Origin: Acidithiobacillus marinus
GTDB lineage: Bacteria; Pseudomonadota; Gammaproteobacteria; Acidithiobacillales; Acidithiobacillaceae
Reading direction: 5' to 3'
NCBI RefSeq assembly: GCF_002847505.1
Contig: NZ_MXAV01000004.1
Location: forward strand, 124,001-188,000
DNA: 64,000 nt
Shown here: piece after piece, positions 29,645 through 46,476 of the stretch
How the letters are laid out: each line of letters opens with the position of its first letter
How positions within the stretch are numbered: position 1 is the first letter of the stretch
The notes under the pieces: model-generated
Databases searched by the model: none
Told to the model about the DNA's origin: nothing
Seen by the model: the letters and a program-made list of their open reading frames with translations, nothing else
Translations under genes and position numbers: made by a program

Positions 29645-29787
29645 CAGTTTTCTGTCTTCGGACGGGAAAGTCGGCGTGAGCCGGCGTACAAAGACCGCAG
29701 GGGGCGCGAGCCTTAATGTTTTTCCCTGCGTAGGCGACGGCGCGCCAGCTTTCTGGCCGCCTCGGTAAGATAGGAGGTGACATTCAC
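29645..29787 (+). promoter_or_regulatory. L10-type leader before rplJ
   Basis: A 143-base untranslated stretch in an otherwise tightly packed run. It contains several GC-rich arms, for example GCCGGC near 29678 and a CGCGCCAGC region near 29743, and ends with a very strong TAGGAGGTGA (29771-29780). In bacteria this position carries the leader bound by the L10(L12)4 complex for feedback control; I cannot fold it reliably by eye. Confidence 0.55.
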
Positions 29788-30309
29788 GTGAGCCTTAAAC
29801 TCGCAGAAAAAGAACAGGTTGTCATCACCCTTCAGGCCAAAATCGCAGAGGCGCAAGCCACTGTGGTAGCAGAATATCGTGGTTTGACGGTGGCACAGAT
29901 GACAGCATTTCGGGCTGAAGCAATGAAGCAGTCCGTACACGTTCAGGTGGTAAAAAATACGTTGTTGAAGCGGGCATTGGTGGGTACGCAGTTTGCAGTC
30001 ATGGAACCTTTATTGAAAGGGCCTTTGGTGTTTGCAGCGGCAGAAGATCCAGTCGCGTTGGCGAAAATCTTTACGGATTTCTCCAAGCGTTTTGACAAGC
30101 TGGTGGTTACCGGTGGGGTACTGAGCGGCAAGCAGATTGATGCTGCGGCAATTGTGCAGTTGAGCAAAATGCCGTCTCGCGAGGAATTGCTGGCTAAATT
30201 GCTTGGCACCATGCAGGCACCTGTATCTGGTTTTGTACGTACTCTCAACGAGGTTCCGAGCCGATTTGTTCGGGTCCTTGCCGCAGTTCGCGATCAACGC
30301 GCTGCCTAA
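29788..30309 (+). CDS. rplJ: 50S ribosomal protein L10
   Basis: Base of the L7/L12 stalk. 173 residues; [18 protein letters not shown] and [12 protein letters not shown] are the rRNA-binding region, and the C-terminal helix binds L12 dimers. The GTG start at 29788 is fixed by the AGGAGGTGA site 7 bases upstream. rplL follows after 28 bases. Confidence 0.97.
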   Translation: MSLKLAEKEQVVITLQAKIAEAQATVVAEYRGLTVAQMTAFRAEAMKQSVHVQVVKNTLLKRALVGTQFAVMEPLLKGPLVFAAAEDPVALAKIFTDFSKRFDKLVVTGGVLSGKQIDAAAIVQLSKMPSREELLAKLLGTMQAPVSGFVRTLNEVPSRFVRVLAAVRDQRAA

Positions 30310-30337
30310 CTCAAATTGATGATGAAGGAGTTGTAAA

Positions 30338-30724
30338 ATGGCATTATCCAAAGAAGAAATTTTAGACGCTATTGCAGGCATGACAGTTCTGGAGCTTTCC
30401 GAACTGATCAAGGAAATGGAAGAAAAATTTGGTGTATCCGCAGCTGCAGTGGCAGTTGCTGCTCCTGCCGGCGGTGCTGCAGGTGGTGAAGGTGCTGCAG
30501 CTGGCGCAGAACAGACGGAGTTTGATGTCATTCTGACCGGTGCAGGTGCCAATAAGGTCAACACCATCAAGGTGGTGCGTGCCATTACCGGTCTGGGCCT
30601 GAAAGAAGCCAAGGATCTGGTGGACGGCGCTCCCAAAGCGGTCAAGGAAGGTGTTGCCAAGGCCGAGGCGGAAAGCGTCAAGGCGCAACTCGTCGAGGCG
30701 GGTGCCGAGGCGGAGATCAAGTAA
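30338..30724 (+). CDS. rplL: 50S ribosomal protein L7/L12
   Basis: Stalk protein that recruits translational GTPases. 128 residues: N-terminal dimerisation helices, a flexible Ala/Gly hinge (about residues 38-58, [20 protein letters not shown]) and the C-terminal factor-binding domain with [22 protein letters not shown] precedes the ATG. A perfect 10-bp hairpin follows before rpoB. Confidence 0.97.
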   Translation: MALSKEEILDAIAGMTVLELSELIKEMEEKFGVSAAAVAVAAPAGGAAGGEGAAAGAEQTEFDVILTGAGANKVNTIKVVRAITGLGLKEAKDLVDGAPKAVKEGVAKAEAESVKAQLVEAGAEAEIK

Positions 30725-30754
30725 TCTGTTGTACCTGTACTGAGCAGTTTATCT

Positions 30755-30781
30755 GGCTGGCAACCGTAAAAGTTGCCAGCC
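30755..30781 (+). terminator. rplL-rpoB intergenic hairpin (possible attenuator)
   Basis: Perfect 10-bp stem GGCTGGCAAC (30755-30764) with GTTGCCAGCC (30772-30781), loop of 7. No T-run follows, so full termination is unlikely. Enterobacteria have a partial terminator and an RNase III site at this position that lowers rpoBC expression relative to rplL; the same role is inferred. Confidence 0.5.
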
Positions 30782-30849
30782 CCTCATCGTTTGTGGAAAG
30801 CAGCTTTAAGCCTTGTCCCTAAACCTTGCAGTCGTTGCGCGGAGCATCC

Positions 30850-33800
30850 ATGGCCTACTCTTTTACTGAAAAGAAACGGATTCGTAAAGACTTTGGCAAA
30901 AGCCAGAGCATTCTCGCAGTGCCATATCTGCTGGCTACGCAGATGGATTCTTACCGAGAGTTCCTCCAGGAGTCGGTGACTCCGGCGGCGCGCAAGGAGA
31001 CGGGGTTAGAGGCGGTTTTCCGCTCGATTTTTCCCATGGAAAGTTATTCTGGCAATGCCATGCTGGATTATGTGTCCTATCGTTTGGAAAAACCGGCTTT
31101 TGATGTGGTGGAATGTCGTCAGCGAGGTCTGACCTATAATGCCGGATTGCGGGTGCGTTTGCGGCTGGCAATCATGGAAAAGGACGACAGCACCGGCGCC
31201 AAGCGTGTCAAAGATGTCAAGGAACAGGACGTGTACATGGGCGAAATCCCGCTCATGACCGAACATGGTTCTTTTGTCATCAATGGCACTGAGCGTATTA
31301 TTGTGTCCCAGTTGCATCGTTCACCGGGTGTGTTTTTCGATCATGACCGGGGCAAGACCCATTCATCCGGCAAGTTGCTGTTCAATGCCCGGATTATTCC
31401 CTATCGCGGTTCCTGGCTGGATTTTGAGTTTGATCCCAAGGATCATGTCTACGCACGTATTGACCGGCGCCGTAAATTGCCAGCCACCACCCTCTTGCGT
31501 GCGCTCGGTTACAGTACCGAAGATATTCTCGAAATGTTTTTCGAAACAGATACCTTTCATATTCTCGATGGCGAGCTACATTATGATTTCATCCCGCAGC
31601 GTTTGCAGGGTGAAATTGCCAGTTTTGATATTGTCAATCCGGTAACAGGCGAGTTGTTGGTGGCTACGGGCAAGCGCATCACTGCCCGGCATATCAAGGC
31701 GATGGCCGAGGTTTCTGGTTTGCAGCAGCTGCCTGTACCCGATGTATTTGTGTTGGGCAAAGTTGTCGCAAAGGATGTGGTTCATCCAGAAACCGGCGAA
31801 GTATTGCTGGCTGTCAATGAACCCATTACCGGCGATGTGTTGGATGTGTTGCGCAAAGGACCATCTTTGTCCCTGCACACCCTGTATATCAACGAACTTG
31901 ATCGCGGTCCCTATATCTCCGAGACCTTGCGCATTGATACTTCCCGTGATGCGCATGAAGCGCAGATGGAAATCTATCGGCTGATGCGCCCGGGTGAACC
32001 GCCCACCAAGGATGCTGCGCAGAATTTGTTCCAGGGTTTGTTCTTCAGTCCGGATCGCTACGATTTATCGACAGTGGGAAGGATGAAATTCAATCGCCGT
32101 GTGGGTCGTGAAGAAATAACCGGTCCTGGCGTGTTGAGCAGTGAAGACATTCTGGCTGTGCTTAAAGTGCTGGTGTCCCTGCGCAATGGTATCGGGGAGA
32201 TTGATGACATCGATCATCTCGGCAATCGTCGGGTACGTTCGGTCGGTGAGTTGATGGAGAATCAGTTCCGGCTGGGATTGGTGCGCGTGGAAAGAGCCGT
32301 CAAAGATCGTCTGGCTCTGGCTGAAAGCGAAGGCTTGACGCCCCAGGACCTGATCAATGCCAAACCGATTGCAGCAGTCGTCAATGAGTTTTTTGGTTCC
32401 AGCCAGCTCTCCCAGTTCATGGACCAGACCAATCCCCTGTCGGAAGTCACCCACAAGCGCCGGGTTTCCGCCTTGGGGCCTGGTGGCTTGACCCGTGAAC
32501 GGGCTGGTTTTGAAGTCCGTGACGTGCATCCCACCCATTATGGTCGCATCTGCCCGATTGAAACGCCGGAAGGCCCCAATATCGGTTTGATCAACAGCTT
32601 GTCCTGCTATGCCCGGACCAATGAGTACGGCTTTCTGGAAACTCCCTATCGGCGCGTTGTCGATCGTCGGGCGACGGACGAAATCGAGTATCTCTCCGCC
32701 ATTGAAGAAGGGAACTACATGATTGCCCAGGCTAACTCGGCCTTGGACGAAAATGGTATTTTGGTCGATGAGCTGATCTCCTGCCGTTACAAGAACGAGA
32801 CGACACTGGCGGGTTGCGATCAGGTGCAATTCATGGATATTTCACCGCGCCAGATTGTTTCGGTGGCGGCGAGTATGATTCCCTTCCTGGAGCATGACGA
32901 TGCCAACCGCGCTCTGATGGGTTCGAACATGCAACGCCAGGCCGTACCTACCATCCGTTCCGACGCGCCCATGGTGGGCACGGGTATGGAGCGGGTGGTG
33001 GCCATCGATTCCGGTGCTGCTGTCGTTGCTCGCCGTGGTGGTGTAGTGGATATCGTCGACGGCGCGCGTATAGTTATTCGCGTCAACGATGAAGAGACCC
33101 TGGCGGAAGAGCCCGGCGTCGATATCTACAACCTGGTGAAGTATGCCCGCTCCAACCAGAACACTACATTGAATCAGCGACCGGTGGTGCAGGTCGGAGA
33201 TGTGGTCAGTCGTGGTGACGTGCTGGCCGACGGTCCCAGTACCGAAATGGGTGAATTGGCACTCGGTCAGAACATGCTGGTGGCCTTTATGCCCTGGAAT
33301 GGCTACAACTTTGAGGATTCCATTCTTATTTCGGAACGGGTAGTGGCGGAAGATCGCTACACCACCATCCATATTGAAGAGTTTCCAGTTTTTGCCCGGG
33401 ACACCAAGTTGGGGCCGGAAGAAATCACCCGGGATATTCCCAACGTCGCCGAAGGTGCGCTCCGGCATTTGGATGAATCGGGTATTGTCATCATTGGCGC
33501 CGAACTGTCTCCGGGCGATATTTTGGTGGGCAAGGTTACGCCCAAGGGTGAAACCCAGCTAACCCCCGAAGAGAAACTGTTGCGGGCCATCTTCGGTGAG
33601 AAGGCTTCGGATGTGAAAGACAATTCCTTGCGCATGCCTGCGGGCATGTATGGAACGGTCATTGACGTTCAGGTGTTCACCCGGGATGGTATCGAGAAGG
33701 ATGCGCGCGCCAAGTCCATCGAAGAACAGGAGTTGACGCGCATCCGTAAAGATCTGAACGATCAGTACCGGATTGTCGAAGAAGACAGCTATCAGCGTAT

Positions 33801-34938
33801 TGAAAGGCAGTTGATCGGCAAGGTGGCTGAGGGCGGTCCCAAGGGACTGGCTGCTGGTAACAAGGTCACCAAGGCTTACCTGAAAGAACTGCCCCGGGCG
33901 CAATGGTTCGAAATTCGCCTGCGTTCTGATGAAGGGAATGATGCCCTGGAACAGATTCGTGCCCAGCTGGAAGAACAGCGGCAACGTCTGGATGCGGTGC
34001 TCGAAGAAAAGCGTCGCAAGCTGACCCAGGGAGATGATCTCAGCCCCGGCGTCCTGAAAATGGTCAAGGTGCATGTCGCCATCAAGCGGCAGCTGCAACC
34101 TGGCGATAAGATGGCTGGTCGCCACGGTAACAAGGGCGTGGTCTCCAAGATCGTACCGGTTGAGGATATGCCCCATCTGGCTGATGGGACCTCGGTCGAT
34201 ATCGTGCTCAATCCGCTGGGCGTGCCTTCGCGTATGAACGTAGGACAGATTCTGGAAACCCATCTGGGCTGGGCTGCCAAAGGGCTGGGTAAAAAAATTG
34301 CGGCCATGCTGGAAAGCGATCTGGCGATGCAGGAAATGCGCGCCTTCCTTGCTGAAATCTACAATCGGGCTGGCAAAAAAGAAGACCTCGACAGTCTCAG
34401 CGATGAGGAAATCAGGGTCCTGGCGCAAAATCTGCGCGGCGGTGTGCCCATGGCTACCCCCGTATTTGATGGCGCTGCCGAAGAAGAAATCCGTGACATG
34501 CTGGAGTTGGCGGGATTGCCACGCAGTGGTCAGGTGACTCTTTATGATGGCCGTACGGGAGATGCTTTTGATCGCCCGGTGACCGTGGGTTATCTCTACA
34601 TGCTCAAGTTGCACCACTTGGTCGATGACAAGATGCACGCCCGCTCCACCGGACCCTACAGTCTGGTGACCCAGCAGCCTTTGGGTGGTAAGGCGCAATT
34701 CGGTGGTCAGCGCTTCGGTGAAATGGAGGTCTGGGCATTGGAAGCCTATGGTGCCGCCTATACCCTGCAGGAAATGCTGACCGTGAAATCCGATGACGTC
34801 AGTGGACGCAGTAAAATGTATGAGTCCATCGTCAAGGGAGATTTCCGCATGGATGCCGGAATGCCGGAGTCTTTCAACGTATTGTTGAAAGAGCTGCGTT
34901 CTCTGGGTATTGACATTGAATTGGAACAGTCCAAGTAA
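30850..34938 (+). CDS. rpoB: RNA polymerase beta subunit RpoB
   Basis: 1362 residues, close to the E. coli length of 1342. The rifampicin pocket reads [20 protein letters not shown] followed by [20 protein letters not shown]; later [15 protein letters not shown] is the catalytic-side block, and [18 protein letters not shown] lies near the C-terminus. The ATG at 30850 has GGAG five bases upstream and gives [16 protein letters not shown]; the in-frame TTG at 30826 is rejected. Thr527 sits where E. coli has Asn518; other resistance positions look wild type. rpoC starts 24 bases downstream. Confidence 0.98.
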   Translation: MAYSFTEKKRIRKDFGKSQSILAVPYLLATQMDSYREFLQESVTPAARKETGLEAVFRSIFPMESYSGNAMLDYVSYRLEKPAFDVVECRQRGLTYNAGLRVRLRLAIMEKDDSTGAKRVKDVKEQDVYMGEIPLMTEHGSFVINGTERIIVSQLHRSPGVFFDHDRGKTHSSGKLLFNARIIPYRGSWLDFEFDPKDHVYARIDRRRKLPATTLLRALGYSTEDILEMFFETDTFHILDGELHYDFIPQRLQGEIASFDIVNPVTGELLVATGKRITARHIKAMAEVSGLQQLPVPDVFVLGKVVAKDVVHPETGEVLLAVNEPITGDVLDVLRKGPSLSLHTLYINELDRGPYISETLRIDTSRDAHEAQMEIYRLMRPGEPPTKDAAQNLFQGLFFSPDRYDLSTVGRMKFNRRVGREEITGPGVLSSEDILAVLKVLVSLRNGIGEIDDIDHLGNRRVRSVGELMENQFRLGLVRVERAVKDRLALAESEGLTPQDLINAKPIAAVVNEFFGSSQLSQFMDQTNPLSEVTHKRRVSALGPGGLTRERAGFEVRDVHPTHYGRICPIETPEGPNIGLINSLSCYARTNEYGFLETPYRRVVDRRATDEIEYLSAIEEGNYMIAQANSALDENGILVDELISCRYKNETTLAGCDQVQFMDISPRQIVSVAASMIPFLEHDDANRALMGSNMQRQAVPTIRSDAPMVGTGMERVVAIDSGAAVVARRGGVVDIVDGARIVIRVNDEETLAEEPGVDIYNLVKYARSNQNTTLNQRPVVQVGDVVSRGDVLADGPSTEMGELALGQNMLVAFMPWNGYNFEDSILISERVVAEDRYTTIHIEEFPVFARDTKLGPEEITRDIPNVAEGALRHLDESGIVIIGAELSPGDILVGKVTPKGETQLTPEEKLLRAIFGEKASDVKDNSLRMPAGMYGTVIDVQVFTRDGIEKDARAKSIEEQELTRIRKDLNDQYRIVEEDSYQRIERQLIGKVAEGGPKGLAAGNKVTKAYLKELPRAQWFEIRLRSDEGNDALEQIRAQLEEQRQRLDAVLEEKRRKLTQGDDLSPGVLKMVKVHVAIKRQLQPGDKMAGRHGNKGVVSKIVPVEDMPHLADGTSVDIVLNPLGVPSRMNVGQILETHLGWAAKGLGKKIAAMLESDLAMQEMRAFLAEIYNRAGKKEDLDSLSDEEIRVLAQNLRGGVPMATPVFDGAAEEEIRDMLELAGLPRSGQVTLYDGRTGDAFDRPVTVGYLYMLKLHHLVDDKMHARSTGPYSLVTQQPLGGKAQFGGQRFGEMEVWALEAYGAAYTLQEMLTVKSDDVSGRSKMYESIVKGDFRMDAGMPESFNVLLKELRSLGIDIELEQSK

Positions 34939-34962
34939 TATTTCCGCCCCGGGCGGGCAAGG

Positions 34963-39129
<4,167 letters not shown>

Positions 39130-39146
39130 TTTTGTAAGGTATGTCC

Positions 39147-39177
39147 GAGGCTTGCCTTGACAGTCAGGGCAAGCCTC
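39147..39177 (+). repeat. Inverted repeat after rpoC
   Basis: Perfect 10-bp arms GAGGCTTGCC (39147-39156) and GGCAAGCCTC (39168-39177), loop of 11. No T-run follows, so it is not a classic intrinsic terminator. The -35 hexamer of the rpsL promoter lies in the loop and the spacer overlaps the right arm. Confidence 0.6.
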
Positions 39178-39185
39178 ACTAGAAT
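39157..39185 (+). promoter_or_regulatory. Promoter of the str (rpsL) operon
   Basis: TTGACA (39157-39162), exactly 17 bases, then TAGAAT (39180-39185): six of six and five of six to the sigma-70 consensus with ideal spacing. A GC-rich GCGCC follows the -10. It lies 54 bases before the rpsL ATG and overlaps the inverted repeat at 39147-39177. Confidence 0.8.
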
Positions 39186-39238
39186 GCGCCCTCTCATCGG
39201 TGAGGCTGGGTGCCATCATCGTACTCTGGAGATTGTAA

Positions 39239-39610
39239 ATGCCCACATTAAATCAACTCGTGCGCAAGCCACGCAAGCGGCCTGTCGCCAAAAGTAAGGT
39301 GCCAGCCCTGGATGCGAATCCACAAAAGCGTGGAGTGTGCACCCGTGTGTACACCACAACACCAAAAAAGCCGAACTCGGCTTTGCGTAAGGTCGCCCGT
39401 GTGCGTCTGACGAATGGTTTTGAGGTCAGTAGCTACATTCCTGGTGAAGGCCATAACCTGCAGGAACACTCGGTGGTATTGATCCGTGGTGGTCGTGTCA
39501 AGGATTTGCCCGGCGTTCGTTATCATATTGTGCGTGGTACCCTGGATACTGCTGGCGTGAAAAACCGCAAACAGTCCCGCTCCAAGTACGGCGCCAAGCG
39601 TCCCAAATAA
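39239..39610 (+). CDS. rpsL: 30S ribosomal protein S12
   Basis: Decoding-centre protein, 123 residues. [14 protein letters not shown] and [14 protein letters not shown] are intact, with Lys43 and Lys88, the streptomycin-sensitive residues, and Asp89 available for methylthiolation. GGAG precedes the ATG. First gene of the str set rpsL-rpsG-fusA-tufB. Confidence 0.98.
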   Translation: MPTLNQLVRKPRKRPVAKSKVPALDANPQKRGVCTRVYTTTPKKPNSALRKVARVRLTNGFEVSSYIPGEGHNLQEHSVVLIRGGRVKDLPGVRYHIVRGTLDTAGVKNRKQSRSKYGAKRPK

Positions 39611-39635
39611 GCAAAATTGAAGGAGTTGTTGCGCC

Positions 39636-40106
39636 ATGCCCAGACGTCGTGAAGTCCCCAAGCGGATTGTTCTACCGGATCCTAAATATAAAGAAGAAAT
39701 CATCGCCAAATTTGCCAATGTCATGATGCGTGACGGTAAAAAAAGTACGGCGGAAAAAATCGTTTATGGTGCCCTCGATATGGTGGCGGAGCGCAGCAAG
39801 AATGATGCGCTCGAAGTATTCCGCAAGGCCATCGACAACGTTCGTCCGGTGGTAGAAGTGAAGAGCCGCCGCGTAGGTGGTGCCACCTATCAGGTCCCGG
39901 TAGAAATACGCTCAGACCGCAGAATGGCATTGGCCATGCGCTGGTTACGTGACTCGGCGCGCAAGCGTAACGAAAAATCCATGGGCAACCGACTGGCTGC
40001 CGAAATTCTGGAAGCCGCAGAAAATCGTGGTAACGCCGTGCGCAAGCGGGAAGAAACCCATCGCATGGCCGAAGCCAACAAGGCTTTTGCCCATTTCCGC
40101 TGGTAA
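39636..40106 (+). CDS. rpsG: 30S ribosomal protein S7
   Basis: Organises the 3' domain of 16S rRNA; the str-operon repressor in E. coli. 156 residues: [18 protein letters not shown] start, [14 protein letters not shown], and the C-terminal helix [10 protein letters not shown] that contacts S11 and the E-site. AAGGAG precedes the ATG. fusA follows after 32 bases. Confidence 0.98.
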   Translation: MPRRREVPKRIVLPDPKYKEEIIAKFANVMMRDGKKSTAEKIVYGALDMVAERSKNDALEVFRKAIDNVRPVVEVKSRRVGGATYQVPVEIRSDRRMALAMRWLRDSARKRNEKSMGNRLAAEILEAAENRGNAVRKREETHRMAEANKAFAHFRW

Positions 40107-40138
40107 TTGACCGGACTCTGAACCAAAAGGACTAAACT

Positions 40139-42238
40139 GTGGCTCGCACGACCCCCATTGAACGTTATCGCAATATCGGCATTATGGCGCACATTGATGC
40201 CGGCAAAACGACTACCACTGAGCGTATCTTGTTTTACACAGGTGTGTCCCACAAGATAGGCGAAGTGCATGAGGGTACCGCCGTCATGGACTGGATGGCC
40301 CAGGAGCAGGAGCGCGGGATCACCATCACCTCGGCAGCCACCACCTGTTTCTGGAAAGGCATGGATGGGCAACGTGCGGAACACCGCATCAACATCATTG
40401 ATACCCCCGGACACGTGGACTTTACCATCGAGGTGGAGCGCTCCTTGCGGGTCCTGGACGGTGCCATGGCGGTTTTCTGTGCGGTAGGCGGGGTGCAGCC
40501 CCAGTCTGAAACCGTATGGCGTCAGGCCAACAAATACAAGGTTCCCCGTATTGCTTTTGTGAACAAGATGGATCGTCAGGGGGCGAACTTCAAACGGGTC
40601 GTGGAACAGATTGAGGCTCGGCTGAAGGGTAATCCGGTCCCGATTCAGTTGCCCATTGGTGAAGAAGATCGCTTCAAAGGCGTTATTGACCTGATGAAAA
40701 TGAAGTCCATCAATTGGGATGATGCGCTTCAGGGAACGCGGTTTACCGAAGAGGAAATACCTGCCGATATGCGCGAGGAAGCGGAAGCTGCCCGGCATTT
40801 CATGGTCGAAGCCATTGCCGATGCCGACGAAGACATCATGATGAAATATCTGGAAGGTGAAGAAATCACCATTCCCGAGTTGCAGGCGGCCCTGCGCAAG
40901 GCAACCATCTCTGGCAACGTGGTGCCGGTACTTTGTGGTAGTGCTTTTAAAAATAAGGGCGTTCAAGCCGCGCTGGACGCCGTTCTTGATTATCTTCCGT
41001 CACCGATTGATATTGAGGCGGTGGTCGGCGTTGATCCGGATTCTGGCGTGGAGGTTCTGCGCTCAGCAGATGATGAAGAACCTTTTTCGGCTTTGGCATT
41101 TAAAATCGCCACCGACCCCTTTGTTGGTCAGTTGACTTTTTTCCGGGTGTATTCTGGGGTATTGGCCGCAGGTTCAACCGTGTTGAATCCTGGTCGCAAT
41201 CAGAAAGAACGTATTGGTCGCGTATTGCAGATGCATGCCAATGAACGTCATGAAATCAAAGAGGTTCTGGCCGGCGATATCGCTGCAGCAGTAGGATTGA
41301 AAACCGCTTACACCGGTGACACCCTCTGCGATCTCAATAAACCGATTTCCTTGGAGCAGATGGAATTTCCGGAGCCGGTGATTCATGTTGCCGTGGAGCC
41401 AAAAACCAAGGCCGACCAGGAAAAAATGGGAATTGCTCTGGGTAAGTTAGCCCAGGAAGATCCTTCGTTCCGGGTGCGCACCGACCAGGAGTCAGGCCAG
41501 ACCATCATTTCCGGTATGGGTGAGTTGCATCTGGAGATTATTGTCGACCGCATGAAGCGGGAATTCAACGTCGAAGCCACTGTCGGTGCACCCCAAGTTG
41601 CTTATCGTGAAACGATCCGTAGGTCGGTTGAGTCTGAAGGAAAATTTGTTCGGCAGTCTGGAGGTCGTGGACAATACGGTCACGTCTGGCTGCGTCTGGA
41701 ACCCCTGGAGCCAGGCAGCGGCTTTATTTTCGAAAATGCTGTAGTGGGCGGCACGGTTCCTAAAGAATTTATCGGTCCGACCGAAAAAGGTGTTGAAGAA
41801 GCCCTCGAAAATGGTATCATCGCCGGCTTCCCTGTGGTGGACGTCAAGGTCACTATATTTGATGGTTCGTACCATGATGTCGACTCATCGGAAGCGGCCT
41901 TCAAGATAGCGGGTTCCATGGGTTTCAAGGCGGGTGCCGCAAAAGCCAATCCCGTCCTGCTTGAACCGATATTTGCTGTTGAAGTGGTGACACCAGAAGA
42001 ATACATGGGTGACATCATCGGCGACATCAATAGTCGGCGCGGCATGATGCAGGGCATGGAAGATGAAGCGGGCGCTAAGGTGATTCGCTGTGAAGTGCCG
42101 TTGTCGGAAATGTTTGGTTATGCCACCACCGTGCGTTCGCTTTCGCAGGGTCGCGCCACCTACACCATGCAGTTTGAGAAGTATATGGAAGTCCCCGGCC
42201 ATGTGGCCGAGGCTATTGTCAAGAAAAGTCAGCGCTAG
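40139..42238 (+). CDS. fusA: Elongation factor G
   Basis: Translocation GTPase, 699 residues with five domains: [10 protein letters not shown] (P-loop), DTPGHVDFT (G3), NKMDRQGA (G4), domain IV from [15 protein letters not shown] onward. Starts at GTG (40139) after AAAAGGA. A single fusA-type gene is seen. tufB follows after 20 bases. Confidence 0.98.
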   Translation: MARTTPIERYRNIGIMAHIDAGKTTTTERILFYTGVSHKIGEVHEGTAVMDWMAQEQERGITITSAATTCFWKGMDGQRAEHRINIIDTPGHVDFTIEVERSLRVLDGAMAVFCAVGGVQPQSETVWRQANKYKVPRIAFVNKMDRQGANFKRVVEQIEARLKGNPVPIQLPIGEEDRFKGVIDLMKMKSINWDDALQGTRFTEEEIPADMREEAEAARHFMVEAIADADEDIMMKYLEGEEITIPELQAALRKATISGNVVPVLCGSAFKNKGVQAALDAVLDYLPSPIDIEAVVGVDPDSGVEVLRSADDEEPFSALAFKIATDPFVGQLTFFRVYSGVLAAGSTVLNPGRNQKERIGRVLQMHANERHEIKEVLAGDIAAAVGLKTAYTGDTLCDLNKPISLEQMEFPEPVIHVAVEPKTKADQEKMGIALGKLAQEDPSFRVRTDQESGQTIISGMGELHLEIIVDRMKREFNVEATVGAPQVAYRETIRRSVESEGKFVRQSGGRGQYGHVWLRLEPLEPGSGFIFENAVVGGTVPKEFIGPTEKGVEEALENGIIAGFPVVDVKVTIFDGSYHDVDSSEAAFKIAGSMGFKAGAAKANPVLLEPIFAVEVVTPEEYMGDIIGDINSRRGMMQGMEDEAGAKVIRCEVPLSEMFGYATTVRSLSQGRATYTMQFEKYMEVPGHVAEAIVKKSQR

Positions 42239-42258
42239 TCGTAACGGGAGAGTTCAAG

Positions 42259-43448
<1,190 letters not shown>

Positions 43449-43449
<1 letters not shown>

Positions 43450-43757
43450 TGGATAGCTCAAAAATTCGTATTCGTCTGAAATCCTTTGATTACCGCATGT
43501 TGGATATTTCTGCTGCGGAAATCGTCGAAACTGCGCGACGGACTGGTGCGCGGGTCTGTGGCCCAATACCGTTGCCTACCAAAATTGAACGGTTTACTGT
43601 GCTGCGTTCACCCCATGTGGACAAAAATGCACGCGATCAGTTTGAACAGCGGACGCATAAGCGTTTGCTCGACATCCTTGATCCCAATGATAAAACCGTG
43701 GATGCGCTGATCAAGTTGGATCTTGCAGCGGGTGTCGATGTCGAGATCAAGCTGTAA
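43449..43757 (+). CDS. rpsJ: 30S ribosomal protein S10 (NusE)
   Basis: 102 residues; [20 protein letters not shown] and [20 protein letters not shown] are the family blocks. Also serves as NusE in antitermination and links to NusG. It overlaps tufB by one base, so no S10 leader with L4 control separates them; expression must come from upstream promoters or promoters inside tufB. Confidence 0.97.
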
Positions 43758-43777
43758 TTGTTAGAAAGGACAAGAAA

Positions 43778-44410
43778 ATGGTAATGGGTCTGATCGGACG
43801 GAAAGTGGGCATGACACGCATCCTCTCGGATGACGGTCGGGTGTTGCCGGTAACCGTCATTCATGTGGCACCTAACCGGGTGACACAGATTAAAGATATC
43901 GCCACGGATGGTTACTGTGCAGTGCAGGTAGCTTGTGGTGAGCGTCGTCCACAACGGGTCACCTCTGCCTTGGCAGGTCATTTCCGTAAAAGTGGCGTTG
44001 TTCCCGGTCGTCTGCTCAGGGAATTTCGCATTGAGGACACAGGCAGCTATACCCAGGGCGCCGAGATTGGCCTGGATATTTTTAGTGCCGGACAGAAGGT
44101 TGACGTTACTGGAACCAGTAAAGGTAAAGGCTTTGCAGGTGCCATCAAACGTCATAACTTCCGCAGTAACCGCGCCAGTCACGGTAACTCACGCGCTCAC
44201 AATGCACCTGGATCCATTGGCTGTCGTCAGACTCCCGGCCGCGTTTTTAAAGGTAAGAAAATGGCTGGACATCTGGGTGATGAACAGGTGACCACCCTTA
44301 ATCTGGAGTTGGTGCGCATTGATGAAGCCAGACAATTGCTGATGATCAAGGGTGCGGTGCCCGGTGCGCGTGATGCTGACGTCATTGTGCGTCCGGCAGT
44401 GCGCGGTTAG
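43778..44410 (+). CDS. rplC: 50S ribosomal protein L3
   Basis: One of the first proteins to bind 23S rRNA; its extension approaches the peptidyl transferase centre. 210 residues with [12 protein letters not shown] at the N-terminus and [20 protein letters not shown] in the loop region. AAAGGA lies 7 bases before ATG 43778; an in-frame ATG at 43784 matches many family starts and is an alternative. Confidence 0.96.
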   Translation: MVMGLIGRKVGMTRILSDDGRVLPVTVIHVAPNRVTQIKDIATDGYCAVQVACGERRPQRVTSALAGHFRKSGVVPGRLLREFRIEDTGSYTQGAEIGLDIFSAGQKVDVTGTSKGKGFAGAIKRHNFRSNRASHGNSRAHNAPGSIGCRQTPGRVFKGKKMAGHLGDEQVTTLNLELVRIDEARQLLMIKGAVPGARDADVIVRPAVRG

Positions 44411-44421
44411 GAGAGATAAAC

Positions 44422-45039
44422 ATGCAAGTCCAAAGTCTTGAAATCAGCAGCGGCAAAAATACTGCCATTGAAGTGGCTGATGGTGTGTTTGACGTGCCTT
44501 ACAACGAAGCACTGCTGCATCAGGTGGTCGTGGCTCAGCATGCGGGCATGCGGGCCGCTACCGCGCACCAGAAAAATCGATCCGCAGTGCGTGGCGGTGG
44601 TCGTAAGCCTTGGAAACAAAAAGGTACGGGTCGCGCTCGTGCTGGCACGATTCGCAGTCCGATATGGCGTGGCGGTGGTCGCGTGTTTCCTGCTGGTGGT
44701 GAAAACTACCAGCAAAAGATCAACAAAAAAATGTGGGCCGGTGCGATGCGCACTGTCTTGGCGGAGTTGATGCGCCAAGGACGTCTGCAGGTCATCCAGC
44801 AGGAGGATTTTGCAGAGGCCCGGAGCAAAAATGCCCGTGAATGGATTGAACGTGCCGGTGGTACGGACTTTCTCTTGGTGATGGGCGAAGTTCCGATCAA
44901 TCTGTTTCTGAGCCTGCGCAATTTTCCCAGGGTCGGCATTGCAGGTTGGCAGGATATCGGTCCTGCAGATCTGCTCCAGTATGGTCGCGTCCTGATGGAT
45001 CAGGATGCGGTCATGAAATTAGGTGAGGTGTACGGATGA
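44422..45039 (+). CDS. rplD: 50S ribosomal protein L4
   Basis: 205 residues; the extended loop that lines the exit tunnel is seen as [20 protein letters not shown]. In E. coli L4 represses the S10 operon, but here no leader is available at rpsJ. GGAGAG precedes the ATG; the stop overlaps rplW by 4 bases. Confidence 0.97.
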   Translation: MQVQSLEISSGKNTAIEVADGVFDVPYNEALLHQVVVAQHAGMRAATAHQKNRSAVRGGGRKPWKQKGTGRARAGTIRSPIWRGGGRVFPAGGENYQQKINKKMWAGAMRTVLAELMRQGRLQVIQQEDFAEARSKNAREWIERAGGTDFLLVMGEVPINLFLSLRNFPRVGIAGWQDIGPADLLQYGRVLMDQDAVMKLGEVYG

Positions 45040-45329
45040 ATGCGGAACGTAAATATCTGGTCTTGTTGGCACCCGTCATCAGTGAAAAAAGCACCATGGT
45101 TCAGCAGAAGGCTAACCAGTTTGTGTTTAAAGTAGCGCGGGATTCCACCAAACTGGAAATCAAGGCTGCCGTAGAAAAACTTTTTGAAGTTCAGGTGTTG
45201 TCTGTTCAAACCTGTAACTACATGGGCAAGGAAAAGCGCATGGGTCGTCATGTCGGTCGTCGCTCTTCCTGGAAGAAGGCTTATGTACGTCTGGCTGAAG
45301 GCAATAGCATCGACTACGGCGTGGCCTGA
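45036..45329 (+). CDS. rplW: 50S ribosomal protein L23
   Basis: Tunnel-exit protein that docks trigger factor and SRP. 97 residues with [20 protein letters not shown] and the C-terminal strand [17 protein letters not shown]. Overlaps rplD (ATGA). Confidence 0.96.
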   Translation: MNAERKYLVLLAPVISEKSTMVQQKANQFVFKVARDSTKLEIKAAVEKLFEVQVLSVQTCNYMGKEKRMGRHVGRRSSWKKAYVRLAEGNSIDYGVA

Positions 45330-45345
45330 GGAAAGGATCTGAAAA

Positions 45346-46170
45346 ATGGCACTGATTAAAACTAAACCCACCTCTGCCGGCCGACGTTTTGTCGTCAAAA
45401 GCGTGGATTCCCGCCTGCACAAGGGCGATCCGTATCCGGGGCTGGTGGAGTCACAATCTCATAGTGGCGGTCGGAATAACCACGGACGCATTACCCGTCG
45501 GCATCAGGGCGGGGGGCACAAATCCCACTATCGGCTGATTGATTTCAAGCGTAATAAATTTGATGTTCCTGGTAAGGTGGAACGTCTGGAGTATGATCCC
45601 AATCGTTCCGCCCACATTGCTTTGATATGTTATGTGGATGGTGAACGCCGTTACATTCTTGCCACCAAAGGCATGAATGTTGGCGATCCCATTCTTTCTG
45701 CCGATCAGACACCCATCAAGCCAGGTAACTGCATGCCCTTGCGTGGCATTCCTGTGGGCTCGGTGGTGCACAATATTGAAATGCGCCCTGGCAAGGGTGG
45801 TCAGATAGCCCGCTCCGCCGGTGCTTCTGCACAGCTCATGGCTCGTGACGGTGAATATGCGCAATTGCGTTTACGCTCTGGTGAAGTTCGGCGAATTCAT
45901 GTATCCTGCCGCGCTACCATTGGCGAGGTCGGTAACGAAGAACACGGCTCTCAACAATTGGGTAAGGCAGGTGCGACCCGTTGGCGTGGTGTGCGTCCTA
46001 CCGTACGTGGTGTGGTCATGAATCCAGTAGACCATCCTCACGGTGGTGGTGAAGGCCGCACCTCTGGTGGTCGTCATCCGGTTTCGCCATGGGGGCAGCC
46101 GACCAAAGGGTATCGTACCCGTAAAAACAAGCGTACAAGCAATATGATTGTACGGCGTCGTTCGCGTTAG
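45346..46170 (+). CDS. rplB: 50S ribosomal protein L2
   Basis: Needed for subunit association and peptidyl transfer. 274 residues; [17 protein letters not shown], and near the C-terminus [14 protein letters not shown] with the conserved His of the PHGGGEGR loop. AAAGGA precedes the ATG. Confidence 0.98.
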   Translation: MALIKTKPTSAGRRFVVKSVDSRLHKGDPYPGLVESQSHSGGRNNHGRITRRHQGGGHKSHYRLIDFKRNKFDVPGKVERLEYDPNRSAHIALICYVDGERRYILATKGMNVGDPILSADQTPIKPGNCMPLRGIPVGSVVHNIEMRPGKGGQIARSAGASAQLMARDGEYAQLRLRSGEVRRIHVSCRATIGEVGNEEHGSQQLGKAGATRWRGVRPTVRGVVMNPVDHPHGGGEGRTSGGRHPVSPWGQPTKGYRTRKNKRTSNMIVRRRSR

Positions 46171-46188
46171 TGGTAAAGGGGATTTGAC

Positions 46189-46464
46189 GTGCCACGTTCC
46201 ATTAAAAAAGGTCCGTTCATTGATGAGCATCTGGACCGTAAAGTACAAAGTGCTCAGGCGAGTAGTAGTCGGCGTCCGATCAAAACCTGGTCGCGCCGCT
46301 CCACGATCACGCCTGACTTCATCGGTCTGACCATCAGTGTTCATAATGGTCGTCAGCATATTCCCGTAGTGGTCAACGAGAATATGGTAGGCCATAAGCT
46401 CGGTGAATTTGCCTTGACCCGGACCTTCAAAGGTCATGTGGCTGACAAAAAAGCCAAGCGCTAA
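46189..46464 (+). CDS. rpsS: 30S ribosomal protein S19
   Basis: Head protein contacting S13 and the A-site finger. 91 residues, [14 protein letters not shown] start and [16 protein letters not shown] near the end. Starts at GTG 46189 after AAGGGGA. Confidence 0.97.
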   Translation: MPRSIKKGPFIDEHLDRKVQSAQASSSRRPIKTWSRRSTITPDFIGLTISVHNGRQHIPVVVNENMVGHKLGEFALTRTFKGHVADKKAKR

Positions 46465-46476
46465 AAGGGGATAAGG

